Assembly (NCBI GenBank): GCA_016745075.1
Contig: JADGDD010000012.1
Location: 1 to 64,000, forward strand
DNA length: 64,000 bases
Source: Planctomycetota bacterium
Lineage (GTDB): Bacteria > Planctomycetota > UBA11346
Direction of reading: 5' to 3'
Shown: positions 26,921 to 35,681 of the stretch, piece by piece
Layout of the letters: each line of letters begins with the position of its first letter
Numbering within the stretch: the first letter of the stretch is position 1
Position numbers and translations under genes: made by a program
Notes under the pieces: model-generated
What the model saw: the letters and a program-made list of their open reading frames with translations, nothing else
Databases searched by the model: none
Told to the model about the DNA's origin: nothing

Positions 26921-27124
26921 ATGTATCCAATGAATAATTCTACCCCTGCTGCACTCACGCCAGCGGAACTTTCCGCAGCTTTAATCAAAAGTGGTGCGCG
27001 CCACATTGATGAAAAAAAGATTCTAGCAGACATTGCTGCTGATGCGCCAACGAATACAGACGGCACACTAAGTTTGCTCACCTACGCCGCGTGGCTTGTG
27101 AAGGAGCGCGGTCATGGCGCTTGA
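26921..27124 (+). CDS. Small protein resembling terminase N-terminal domain
   Basis: A 67-aa protein. TPAELSAALIKSG ... LLTYAAWLVKERGHG lines up with RPSELVRLLNSTT ... FPRYVAWLAEERHKP at the start of the terminase encoded next, so both appear to hold the same small helical domain. It could be the small terminase subunit. It overlaps the large subunit by 11 bases. GAAAGG lies close to the first ATG; a second ATG nine bases on has better spacing. Confidence 0.6.
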   Translation: MYPMNNSTPAALTPAELSAALIKSGARHIDEKKILADIAADAPTNTDGTLSLLTYAAWLVKERGHGA

Positions 27125-29384
27125 TCCATCACGGTTACGTCCATCAGAATTAGTGCGCTTACTCAACAGCACCACACTCGGGGCCGTTATCGAAGAACGT
27201 CAACTCTACCGCCAACGTATGCGAGCAGGATTTCGTATTGGCGAAGGGCAAACGGTTAACTTCCCGCGCTATGTGGCATGGCTTGCAGAAGAACGGCACA
27301 AGCCTCTTGAAATAAAAAACACTGACAGCTATGATCTCATGAAAGAATCCGCTCGTCAGCGTAACGCGCACAAATCACTTTCTGGACGAGACATTGCTCC
27401 CCTACCTACTGTCGTTGATGAAGACCGTCGACAAGCTGCGCAGAAAGCATTTCGTCTTTTTTGCGAATCCTATTTTCCGCTCACCTTTCATCTGGGCTGG
27501 TCTACTGATCACTTACAAGTTATTGCAAAAATAGAACAGGCTGTTTTGCATGGCGGCCTGTGTGCTATGGCTATGCCGCGTGGGTCAGGCAAAACGACCC
27601 TTGCAGAAATTGCATGTTTGTGGGCTATGCTTTATGGCCATCGTGATTTTATCTTTCTTATAGGTTCCGATGAAGGCCACGCACAGGGCATGCTCGAATC
27701 CATCAAAACAGAATTAGAATCAAATGATTATTTGCTCGAAGATTTTCCAGAGGTCTGTTATCCCATACAAAAGCTAGAGGGCATTTCTAACCGCTGCTCT
27801 GGGCAATTACTCAATGGCGAACGTACACAGATTGGTTGGACAGCCAGCGAAATCATTCTGCCAACTGTAAATGATTCAGATGCTAGTGGTTCGCTTATTC
27901 GTGTAGCTGGTATTACTGGCCGTATTCGTGGAGCAAAATACAAACGGTCTGATGGACATACCGTGCGCCCAAGTCTAGTTATTTTAGATGACCCACAAAC
28001 GGATGAAAGCGCACGCTCTGTCAGCCAATGTGCCAACCGTGAGCGCGTTATTGCTGGGGCTATACTTGGGCTTGCTGGCCCGGGTAAAAAGATTGCAGGC
28101 ATTATGCCCTGTACCGTTATTCGTCCGGGTGATATGGCTGATCGCATTTTAGATCGTGACCGAAACCCTGAGTGGAATGGTGAGCGTACACGCATGGTCT
28201 ATTCTTTTCCTACCAACGAAAAGCTCTGGGATGACTATGCCACGTTGCGTGCTGAATGCCTACGTGCAAATGGCACCATTACCGATGCCACCGCCTTCTA
28301 TAAAAAACACCGCAACGCTATGGACGCAGGTTCACAAGTGGCATGGGAAGCACGTTATAATCATGACGAAGAATCTGCCATTCAACATGCTATGAATCTA
28401 AAGCTCCAAGATGAAACCGCCTTCTGGGCCGAATACCAAAACGAACCGCTGCCTGATCATGATGACGATGATGAGCAACTCGACACCGAACATATTATGC
28501 AAAAGCTGAATGGCCTACCGCGTCGACGCATACCTATTGGCTGCAATACCCTGACCATGTTTATTGATGTACAGGGCAAAGTGCTCTACTTTGTGGTCTG
28601 TGCATGGGAGGATGATTTCACAGGTTACATTATTGACTATGGAACGTGGCCAGATCAAAAGCGTCGTTACTTTACTTTGCGCGATGCCAAGCACACCCTG
28701 CAAGATGCGACAGCAGGTGCAGGCCAAGAAGGTGTTATCTATGCAGGGCTTGAAAGTCTCACGGCTCTGCAACTCGACCGAGAATGGAAGCGGGACGATG
28801 GAGCGCGTCTCAAAATAGACCGCTGCTTAATTGACGCAAACTGGGGACAAAGCACTGATGTGGTGTACCAGTTTTGCCGCCAATCTCGGCATGCATCTAT
28901 TCTGCTACCAAGTCATGGCCGCTATGTTGGCGCTGCCTCCCTGCCGTTTTCTGAATATAAGAAAAAGCGTGGCGATCGGGTTGGCCATAACTGGCGCATT
29001 CCATCTGTTACTGGAAAGCGTGCCATCCGTCATGTGCTTTATGATACCAACTACTGGAAAAGCTTTGTTGCTACACGCTTCTTAGTTGCCATGGGTGATC
29101 GTGGCTGTTTATCACTCTATGGTAAGCAACCGGAACTACACCGCATGATAGCGGAACATTGTGCTGCTGAATATCGCGTTAGAACTGAAGGACGTGGACG
29201 CACTGTTGATGAATGGAAAGTACGGCCAGAGGCGAGTGATAACCACCTATGGGACGGGGTGATTGGATGCGCTGTCGTCGCATCAATATCAGGAATAAAC
29301 CTACTCACGAATACGGTAAAAGCAAAAAAAACGGCTATCAAACTCTCCTTTCTCTATAAACAAAAAGGGCAAAAAAATGGATGA
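27114..29384 (+). CDS. Phage terminase large subunit
   Basis: The 756-aa protein has an N-terminal small domain (about 1 to 60), a packaging ATPase with Walker A AMPRGSGKTTLAE and Walker B SLVILDDPQTDE, and a C-terminal nuclease-like half (FIDVQGKVLYFVVCAW with Asp, DRCLIDANWGQ and SDNHLWDGVIGCAV). The arrangement resembles GpA-type terminases. It cuts concatemers and powers DNA into the prohead. It overlaps the HNH gene behind it by eight bases. Confidence 0.85.
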   Translation: MALDPSRLRPSELVRLLNSTTLGAVIEERQLYRQRMRAGFRIGEGQTVNFPRYVAWLAEERHKPLEIKNTDSYDLMKESARQRNAHKSLSGRDIAPLPTVVDEDRRQAAQKAFRLFCESYFPLTFHLGWSTDHLQVIAKIEQAVLHGGLCAMAMPRGSGKTTLAEIACLWAMLYGHRDFIFLIGSDEGHAQGMLESIKTELESNDYLLEDFPEVCYPIQKLEGISNRCSGQLLNGERTQIGWTASEIILPTVNDSDASGSLIRVAGITGRIRGAKYKRSDGHTVRPSLVILDDPQTDESARSVSQCANRERVIAGAILGLAGPGKKIAGIMPCTVIRPGDMADRILDRDRNPEWNGERTRMVYSFPTNEKLWDDYATLRAECLRANGTITDATAFYKKHRNAMDAGSQVAWEARYNHDEESAIQHAMNLKLQDETAFWAEYQNEPLPDHDDDDEQLDTEHIMQKLNGLPRRRIPIGCNTLTMFIDVQGKVLYFVVCAWEDDFTGYIIDYGTWPDQKRRYFTLRDAKHTLQDATAGAGQEGVIYAGLESLTALQLDREWKRDDGARLKIDRCLIDANWGQSTDVVYQFCRQSRHASILLPSHGRYVGAASLPFSEYKKKRGDRVGHNWRIPSVTGKRAIRHVLYDTNYWKSFVATRFLVAMGDRGCLSLYGKQPELHRMIAEHCAAEYRVRTEGRGRTVDEWKVRPEASDNHLWDGVIGCAVVASISGINLLTNTVKAKKTAIKLSFLYKQKGQKNG

Positions 29385-30339
29385 GATTAACGAACTGATA
29401 AAATGGTGGAGTCAAAACTACGGAGTTGCGGCCTTATATGATACGGCGGGAGAAAAAATCACTGTAGGAGTCGCTGGAAAATGTCGCTTTTGCGGAAAAG
29501 ATAACTCCGAAACTACCTTCAGAAATAAAGCACATGCAATATCAGACTCGCTTGGCAATAGAAAAATCATTTCACTTGACGAGTGTGACGAGTGCAATGG
29601 TTTATTTGGCAGAACGATAGAAGACCATTTAGGAAGGTATATGGCTGCCCCCAGAGCTATTTCCCAAATAATAGGAAAGCGAGGGGTTCCCTCCTATAAA
29701 ACAAAGCAAAAGAAATCAAGGTTGTCTACGACTGAAGGCTGCCTTTCTATAGAAAATCATGAGGATGATTCCTTTGTAGAAATAGACGAGAATAATAAAA
29801 CGGTTACTTATACAATGACCAGACAATCATATAGTCCCATAAGTGTCTATAAAGCATTTGTAAAAATGGCGATTAGCATAGCGCCACAAAGCTTACTTCC
29901 ATATTTGAACGAGGCCAATAGATGGGTCAGATCACAAAATAGTAATCATATCTCATTTCCACCATTTATATTCGAAGGTTTCATCCCTGGACTAACACCA
30001 TTCCAAAACAATATTTGGACGACCCTTCTAGTCAGAAAAACAAACACTCCTTCACCAGGAGTAGTTTTTGTTCTTCAGGTATCAAATTATTTATTTCAAA
30101 TACCTATCCCATCACCCATCATTGATGCAGACTTAGGCGTCGAAAGTATATCCATGCAAATGTTTCCTACACCATTCGACTTAAGCAATCCATGCGGAGC
30201 AGTTAAACGATGGCCAAAAAAGATGGAGGGACACGATTTAATACAAAATGATGAATTTAAAATTACCCAGAAGTGTATTGAAATGACTCCGGTTGATATT
30301 TCAAACAAAAAAATACAAAAAAATGCCGAAGATAAATAA
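29377..30339 (+). CDS. HNH-type (HNH_5-like) cargo protein
   Basis: The 320-aa protein begins with a zinc/HNH-like domain: CRFCGKDNSETTFRNKAHAISDSLGN, then DECDECNGLFGRTIEDHLGRY, a layout seen in HNH_5 nucleases. The remaining 230 residues are unassigned. It is more AT-rich than the structural genes and splits terminase from portal, so it is probably an acquired cargo gene, perhaps with a defence role. Its stop codon lies inside a bidirectional terminator. Confidence 0.65.
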   Translation: MDEINELIKWWSQNYGVAALYDTAGEKITVGVAGKCRFCGKDNSETTFRNKAHAISDSLGNRKIISLDECDECNGLFGRTIEDHLGRYMAAPRAISQIIGKRGVPSYKTKQKKSRLSTTEGCLSIENHEDDSFVEIDENNKTVTYTMTRQSYSPISVYKAFVKMAISIAPQSLLPYLNEANRWVRSQNSNHISFPPFIFEGFIPGLTPFQNNIWTTLLVRKTNTPSPGVVFVLQVSNYLFQIPIPSPIIDADLGVESISMQMFPTPFDLSNPCGAVKRWPKKMEGHDLIQNDEFKITQKCIEMTPVDISNKKIQKNAEDK

Positions 30340-30356
30340 ACTTATCCTCGGCATTT
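30320..30356. terminator. Bidirectional terminator
   Basis: AAAATGCCGAaGATAA and TTATCcTCGGCATTTT pair across a six-base loop, with A and T runs on both sides. It serves the HNH gene and the converging minus-strand pair. Confidence 0.88.
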
Positions 30357-30359
30357 TCT

Positions 30360-30626
30360 CTAGGATGGAACTGGTCCCGATCCCGCAAGAGTAAGCACGT
30401 CATTGTCCCAATGAGCACACTGACAGGTTCCTTTTTCGCCAGTCGGCGTAACTACATCATAAGAAGTATTACCCATAGCTAGCCCACGATCACTACATTC
30501 CAAAAATAAATCCCACGTTCTGATAGCAGTTGGAGTGTTCGATCTGGGAGCATTAGCTATAGACATTTGGCCTACTAGCGACGCGACCTTCTCACCTTGT
30601 TGGAAAAGCTGAAATATACCTCGCAT
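30360..30626 (-). CDS. Hypothetical small protein in cargo island
   Basis: An 88-aa minus-strand protein without recognised domains, starting MRGIFQLFQQGEKVASLVG. A CQCAHWDND segment near residue 70 holds two Cys. It follows a DUF2188-like gene by 11 bases, in opposite orientation to the structural genes. The two share a transcript that would end at the bidirectional terminator. Such genes are typical lysogen-expressed morons. Confidence 0.55.
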   Translation of the reverse strand: MRGIFQLFQQGEKVASLVGQMSIANAPRSNTPTAIRTWDLFLECSDRGLAMGNTSYDVVTPTGEKGTCQCAHWDNDVLTLAGSGPVPS

Positions 30627-30637
30627 ATCAGCGCCCC

Positions 30638-30877
30638 TTATCCTTTTGGTGGGTAAGGATCATTACCCGGTGAAACAGTGTCCTTGTCTCGAATCTTTCC
30701 GTTTACACCTTTAGTCGTCAACTCGCCACCACCTTGATTACCAAGCATGTTTCTTGCAGCGCCTTGAGCGTCTCTTTGGGTGTCGTGAACGGATGATGCA
30801 CGTTCGGCATCATTGCGTTTGTTTACCCAGCTACCATCTGATCGCTGATAAACGGTTCTATCTTGTGGCTTACTCAT
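30638..30877 (-). CDS. DUF2188-like small protein
   Basis: The 79-aa product reads VYQRSDGSWVNKRNDAERASSVHDTQRDA followed by a Gly-rich AARNMLGNQGGGEL and GKIRDKDTVSPGNDPYPPKG, the usual pattern of DUF2188 proteins (beta strand, then alpha helix, then a GxIxxxxT strand). Function is unknown; members are common on mobile elements. It leads the minus-strand pair, with AAGGAG seven bases before its ATG. Confidence 0.75.
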   Translation of the reverse strand: MSKPQDRTVYQRSDGSWVNKRNDAERASSVHDTQRDAQGAARNMLGNQGGGELTTKGVNGKIRDKDTVSPGNDPYPPKG

Positions 30878-31202
30878 GTAAGCTCCTTTACGCGACCTGA
30901 GTGTTGCATTTAAAAGTTGGCTACCACCATGGCGGCCTTACAGGAAAAGCTGGCTCTTTCGGCTCAGGTCGAAAAACCGGTTGAACCACCCCCAGTCCTT
31001 GGTGTTAGCCGCACCAAGGACTGTATCTTGTGTCTCAATGACACGAGACTACTACATGTAGCAATTCCGGTGCCAATAAGATCTCAACTGTATACTAATT
31101 ACGACATGTCATAATGGCCTGTATTGAATCTATACGCCTCTTTATTAGGAGCACCGCCCCTATCCACCGTCATAGCCTATTATCATTCCATATAAGGTAA
31201 CA
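30878..31202. promoter_or_regulatory. Divergent intergenic region with short palindromes
   Basis: No supported gene. The region separates the minus-strand cargo pair from the portal operon, so promoters in both directions are expected. Short palindromes such as CTACATGTAG (near 31053) and GACATGTC (near 31103) are visible. The 65-aa plus-strand frame at 30917 has no ribosome site and looks random. Confidence 0.35.
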
Positions 31203-31237
31203 CTCCTATCTGTTCTCGGGTAAGTAACAGATAGGAG
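31203..31237 (+). promoter_or_regulatory. GGGTAAGTAAC element, site 3, in ribosome-site hairpin
   Basis: CTCCTATCTGTT (31203 to 31214) and AACAGATAGGAG (31226 to 31237) form a perfect 12-bp stem with the 11-base loop CTCGGGTAAGT. The right arm holds the AGGAG ribosome site of the next gene (ATG at 31243). The GGGTAAGTAAC word starts in the loop and runs into the arm. This could shut translation of the first structural gene until a factor opens it, or be a palindromic operator. Confidence 0.65.
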
Positions 31238-31242
31238 AAGCC

Positions 31243-31443
31243 ATGTCGGATGACGACCTCAGTCAAACCATAAAAGAAACTGCCGCCACGGCTAAAAAAG
31301 CAAAAGGCGACAATGGCGAACTTGAGCAGCACAATCTCTCTGAATTAATTACCGCAGACCGCTACCTTAAAGAACAAGAAGCAGCGCGGAACCCAACAAA
31401 AACATTACGTTTCTCACGCGTTGTTCCACCGGGGAGCGTGTAA
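31243..31443 (+). CDS. Small protein in head-joining (gpW) position
   Basis: The 66-aa charged helical protein (MSDDDLSQTIKETAATAKKA) ends HNLSELITADRYLKEQEAARNP ... LRFSRVVPPGSV. Position between terminase and portal and size fit the lambda gpW-type head-completion protein, but the sequence alone is not decisive. Its TAA overlaps the portal ATG (TAATG). Translation starts just after the hairpin that masks its ribosome site. Confidence 0.6.
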   Translation: MSDDDLSQTIKETAATAKKAKGDNGELEQHNLSELITADRYLKEQEAARNPTKTLRFSRVVPPGSV

Positions 31444-32915
31444 TGTTTGGCTGGGGTAAAAAGAAAACAGTCGAAGCACGAAAAAGCCGCCCCGTTGTGC
31501 GTGCTCGCTATGACGCTGCACAAACAAGCGGCAATAGCCGCAGGCATTGGGACGCAGCAGACGGACTTTCTGCACGCGCTGCCAACTCACCAGATGTGCG
31601 CCGTACCCTCCGTAATCGTTCACGTTATGAAGTTGCTAATAATTCTTATGCTAAAGGCATTGTTCTCACACTCGCTAATGATGTTATTGGAACAGGCCCA
31701 CGCCTGCAAATGACAGGGCTGAAGCCAGAAGCTGCTCGGCTTGTTGAAAATGAATTCATGAATTGGACACGGGCTATTAACCTGTCCGAAAAATTACACA
31801 CACTACGCATTGCTCGTACACAAGATGGTGAAGCCTTTGCCCTGTTTAGTAATAACCCATCGCTACCCACCCCCGTTACGTTAGACCTGCGGCTTATTGA
31901 AGCAGAACAAATTACCACGCCAGACCCACGCCTTGCTGGTGATCCACGCGCTATTGATGGCATTCGCTTTGATGCCTACGGCAGCCCCGTTGAATACCAT
32001 ATTCTCAAAGAGCATCCGGGAGACACCCACCTTGGCACAGGACTTGGCTTTGATCGCGTTCCCGCCAACGCCATCTTGCATGACTTCCGTCGCGAACGTC
32101 CCGGACAAGAACGTGGCATTCCTGAAATAACACCTGCTCTCCCACTCTTTGCTATGCTACGTGATTATTCACTAGCGACTTTAGACGCAGCAAAAGCCGC
32201 CGCCTATTTTGCTGGCATTCTCTATACAGACGCACCCCCCAATGGGGAAGCGACCGATATAGAACCAATGGACGCACTGGAGCTAGAGCGCAACATGCTA
32301 CTCACCATGCCCGGCGGCTGGAAGCTTGGACAAGTCAAAGCGGAACATCCCACCGCTAGCTATAGCGAGTTCAAAAAAGAAATACTGAATGAAATTGCAC
32401 GCTGTTTGAATATGCCCTTTAATGTCGCGGCTGGAAATTCATCTGGCTACAATTACGCATCTGGTCGTTTGGATCATCAAACTTATTTCAAGAGTATCCG
32501 TGTTGATCAAACCCATGTCGAAACCGTTCTCCTTAATCGTATTTTTGAAGCGTGGGTTAATGAAGCCGTTCTTATTGAAGGCTATTTACCACAACGCTTA
32601 CGCACAGTTTCAACCGATTGGTCACATCAATGGTTTTGGGATGGTGTCGAGCATGTCGACCCAGCCAAAGAGGCTACTGCTCAAAAAACACGGCTGGAGT
32701 CACATACCACAACACTGGCCGATGAGTACGCCAAAAAAGGACAGGATTGGGAAACGGCGCTGCGGCAGCGAGCAAAAGAAAAAGAATTAATGGACGAACT
32801 CGGTCTGACCGCCGCGCCTCCCAAAGAAGTTGAAGAAGAAAAAGAAAATACAAATAGCGCTGATGATGAAAAACAATCCTCAGATACGGAAAAGGAAACA
32901 ACAGATGCTGCCTAA
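31443..32915 (+). CDS. Phage portal protein, lambda family
   Basis: The 490-aa protein has a basic N-terminus (GWGKKKTVEARKSRP) and NNSYAKGIVLTLANDVIGTGPRLQM, typical of lambda gpB-type portals. EIARCLNMPFNVAAGNSSGYNYASGRLDHQTYF is the conserved C-terminal core. The tail is acidic (KEVEEEKENTNSADDEKQ). Twelve copies would form the DNA entry ring of the capsid. It is coupled to the genes on both sides, overlapping the capsid fusion by 11 bases. Confidence 0.9.
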   Translation: MFGWGKKKTVEARKSRPVVRARYDAAQTSGNSRRHWDAADGLSARAANSPDVRRTLRNRSRYEVANNSYAKGIVLTLANDVIGTGPRLQMTGLKPEAARLVENEFMNWTRAINLSEKLHTLRIARTQDGEAFALFSNNPSLPTPVTLDLRLIEAEQITTPDPRLAGDPRAIDGIRFDAYGSPVEYHILKEHPGDTHLGTGLGFDRVPANAILHDFRRERPGQERGIPEITPALPLFAMLRDYSLATLDAAKAAAYFAGILYTDAPPNGEATDIEPMDALELERNMLLTMPGGWKLGQVKAEHPTASYSEFKKEILNEIARCLNMPFNVAAGNSSGYNYASGRLDHQTYFKSIRVDQTHVETVLLNRIFEAWVNEAVLIEGYLPQRLRTVSTDWSHQWFWDGVEHVDPAKEATAQKTRLESHTTTLADEYAKKGQDWETALRQRAKEKELMDELGLTAAPPKEVEEEKENTNSADDEKQSSDTEKETTDAA

Positions 32916-34932
32916 ATATGTTCGTATTATTACTGCCGTTGCTGGGTGGACTGATATGACCGCCAGCGAAACAGAAAATGACAAACCTGCCTTGCGCCGT
33001 TTTAATATGACGGCCTATACAGGCTCAGCGATGGCTCTTGCTGGCTGGGACGCACCTGTCGTTGTGGACTTAGCAGGATTACAGATCAGCGCTAAAGCCC
33101 GTCCTATTTTACGAGACCACAACCCCGCACTTATTGTTGGTCATACCGATAGCGTCAGCGTTGATGATGGGCAGCTTCATGTTGCTGGCACCGTTTCCGG
33201 CGCTGGTGCTATAGCCCAAGAAGTCATTGCTGCCGCTGAGAATGGTTTCCCATGGCAAGCCTCCATTGGCGCAAGCGTTCAAAACGCTGATTTTATTCCC
33301 AGAGGAAAGCAAGCCGACGCTAATGGCCGTTCCTTTACTGGTCCCGTTTATATTGCCCGCACTGCCGCGCTTGGAGAGGTGTCGTTCGTCGCCCTTGGCG
33401 CGGATGATAACACCACCGCCACCGTTACTGCATCCCAATCCCATCAGGAGAACGCTACTATGGATTTCACCACATGGCTGACCGCCAAAGGCTTTGATGC
33501 CGATTCCCTCACCGACGCACAAACAACAACGCTCCAAGCCATGTTTGATGCTGAACAAGCTGACGCTACCGGAGGAGATGAGCCTCCAACACCACAAGCC
33601 CCTGCGCATAATGACAGCACCCCTGTTGGAGATTTGCGCGCTGAACTTGCTGCCGAAACAGAACGGGTTGCAGCTATTCGCGCAACCTGCTCTGGACAAC
33701 ACAACACCATAGAAGCCCAAGCGATAAAAGACGGCTGGGATGTCACCCGCACTGAACTGGAAGTCCTACGTGCTGAACGCCCCAGTACCGTTAACACCGT
33801 TACGGGTGGGCATGATGTACCAACCAATGCCGTCTTAGAGGCAGCAGCCTGTTTGGCTTCTGGTATCAGCACACCTGAACAACATTTTAATGAGCAAACA
33901 CTCGATGCCGCAGACAAACGCTTTCGTGGTCAGCTTGGCCTGCAAGAGTTACTCTTAGAAGCTGCATGGGCTGGTGGCTATAATGGACGCAGCTTTCGCG
34001 GTGATATGCATGGCGTTTTAGAAGCCGCTTTTTCTAACCTCAGTTTGCCGAGTATTTTCTCCAATATTGCTAATAAGTTTTTACTGGCTGGATTTGAAGG
34101 TGTTGAAGATACATGGCGTGCGCTTGCTAGCATTCGCACCGTTCGTGATTTTAAGCAAGTTTCTTCGTATCGCTTGAATGGCGGCTTCACCTATGAAGAG
34201 GTTGGCCCTGATGGTGAACTTAAGCATGGCGAGCTTGGTGAAGAAAGCTACCACAACCAAGCCAAGACCTATGGTAAAATGTTTAGTCTTACCCGGCATG
34301 ATCTTATCAATGATGATCTTGGTGCGCTGACTGCTGTACCACGTCGTTTAGGACGAGGCGCTGCCCTGAAGCTGAATGATGTTTTCTGGCGCACCTTTTT
34401 AGATGACGCTGCATTCTTCTCTGCCGGAAATAATAACCTACTGACCGGAGCAAACACGGCCCTGAGTATTGATGCGCTCACAACGGCTGAACAACAGTTT
34501 CTTGATTTAGAGGATTCAGACGGCAACCCTATGGCGGTCAGCCCTGCCATTATGCTTGTACCAAATGCTTTACTAGCACCTGCAAGCCAACTTATGCAAG
34601 CAACCAGCGTGCGTGAAGACGGCAATGCGAACAAATCAAAATACCTCACCAACAACCCACACGCTGGCAAATTCCAAGTCGTCCGTTCATCCTATCTTGG
34701 TAATGGTAAGATACCCGGCGGTAGCGTTTCTGCATGGTACTTACTGGCAAATCCTGCTGACATGCCCGTGATTGAAGTTGCTTTTCTCAATGGTCAGCAA
34801 CGCCCAATCGTCGAACGAGCTGATGCTGATTTTAATGTCTTAGGCATTCAAATGCGCGGCTATCACGACTTCGGTGTTGCCCGCCAAGAACCGAAAGGCG
34901 GCCTCAAAAATACTGGTGTTGCTGCTAGCTAG
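32905..34932 (+). CDS. Prohead protease / major capsid fusion protein
   Basis: The 675-aa product starts at MLPKYVRIITAVAGW, after AAGGAAA; the 25 extra codons in the track lie inside portal. Residues 20 to 190 form the prohead protease (ILRDHNPALIVGH with His, FPWQASIGASV with Ser). Residues about 200 to 300 are a scaffold-like linker with Ala/Glu-rich helices. Residues 320 to 675 are the major capsid domain (FEGVEDTWRALA, GKMFSLTRHDLINDD). Fusing protease, scaffold and capsid is a recognised but uncommon arrangement; most phages split them. Self-cleavage would free the shell protein. Confidence 0.85.
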   Translation: MLPKYVRIITAVAGWTDMTASETENDKPALRRFNMTAYTGSAMALAGWDAPVVVDLAGLQISAKARPILRDHNPALIVGHTDSVSVDDGQLHVAGTVSGAGAIAQEVIAAAENGFPWQASIGASVQNADFIPRGKQADANGRSFTGPVYIARTAALGEVSFVALGADDNTTATVTASQSHQENATMDFTTWLTAKGFDADSLTDAQTTTLQAMFDAEQADATGGDEPPTPQAPAHNDSTPVGDLRAELAAETERVAAIRATCSGQHNTIEAQAIKDGWDVTRTELEVLRAERPSTVNTVTGGHDVPTNAVLEAAACLASGISTPEQHFNEQTLDAADKRFRGQLGLQELLLEAAWAGGYNGRSFRGDMHGVLEAAFSNLSLPSIFSNIANKFLLAGFEGVEDTWRALASIRTVRDFKQVSSYRLNGGFTYEEVGPDGELKHGELGEESYHNQAKTYGKMFSLTRHDLINDDLGALTAVPRRLGRGAALKLNDVFWRTFLDDAAFFSAGNNNLLTGANTALSIDALTTAEQQFLDLEDSDGNPMAVSPAIMLVPNALLAPASQLMQATSVREDGNANKSKYLTNNPHAGKFQVVRSSYLGNGKIPGGSVSAWYLLANPADMPVIEVAFLNGQQRPIVERADADFNVLGIQMRGYHDFGVARQEPKGGLKNTGVAAS

Positions 34933-35000
34933 GGCACGCCAGCCCCCTCTCTTTTTATTTTCTCTTTTATTCTTCATCCATTGTACAAGGAACCTCTCTT

Positions 35001-35333
35001 ATGACCGCACGTTTTGTTCATCAAGGTAATAATCTTGATATCGTCCCCGCAACAGACATTGATTCAGGAAGCGTTATTATTAGCGGTGACTTAATCGGCA
35101 TTGCTTCTCTTCCGATTCCTGCAGATGCACTTGGCTCTATTACTGTTACAGGTGTTTTTGATATTCGCCGCGAAACAGGCGCAGCGACACCACTCGGCAC
35201 CAAGTTGTATTTTGATGCCGCCAATAATCGCGTCAGTGATGATGATGATTCAGGAGCACGACCCTATATTGGTATGTCTGTTCAGGCGGCAGCGGATAAT
35301 GACCCGACTGTTCGCCTGCGCCTCAATCATTAA
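35001..35333 (+). CDS. DUF2190 capsid decoration protein
   Basis: The 110-aa protein (MTARFVHQGNNLDIVPATDI, SGDLIGIASLPI, GTKLYFDAANNRV) matches the DUF2190 family of head-decoration proteins. It is beta-rich and lies immediately after the capsid gene, the usual place. AAGGAA precedes the start. Confidence 0.85.
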   Translation: MTARFVHQGNNLDIVPATDIDSGSVIISGDLIGIASLPIPADALGSITVTGVFDIRRETGAATPLGTKLYFDAANNRVSDDDDSGARPYIGMSVQAAADNDPTVRLRLNH

Positions 35334-35380
35334 CGTATTTATCTTTCTTTAAACCACCCCACTACGCACAGGACTTTCTT

Positions 35381-35680
35381 ATGAACACAACTATTATTGC
35401 TACAACATCTATGGGTCTTCTGCTTGGTGTCATTGCTCCTCTTGGTGTTGCTGATGGTAGTATCTGGGCGCAGTGGGGACTCGCTGGTTTAATCGTCAGT
35501 TACACCTTGTGGCGCGACCACCAAAGAGAACGCCGTATGGCAAAAGCAGTTGAAAAACAAAACCAGTGGATGCGTGAAACCATGCATGAAACAATTAAGC
35601 ACAACACCGCTGCGCTCCATACCGTTATTCGCTACTTTGGCGATCAAGGAACCGCCGTCTTTACTAAAGGCGACAAATAA
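35381..35680 (+). CDS. Small membrane protein, holin candidate
   Basis: The 99-aa protein has hydrophobic segments at about 2 to 20 and 30 to 46, then a basic, helical tail (RDHQRERRMAKAVEKQNQWM). Size and topology resemble class II holins or Rz-like proteins, though it sits among head genes. No endolysin is nearby. A role in release is therefore only a possibility. Confidence 0.6.
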   Translation: MNTTIIATTSMGLLLGVIAPLGVADGSIWAQWGLAGLIVSYTLWRDHQRERRMAKAVEKQNQWMRETMHETIKHNTAALHTVIRYFGDQGTAVFTKGDK

Positions 35681-35681
35681 A

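Noticed and set aside
26641-26937. 98-aa ORF over the iterons
   Set aside because: It simply translates the repeat array and lies where noncoding binding sites are expected.
30917-31114. 65-aa ORF in the divergent gap
   Set aside because: No ribosome site and random-looking sequence in a region expected to hold promoters.
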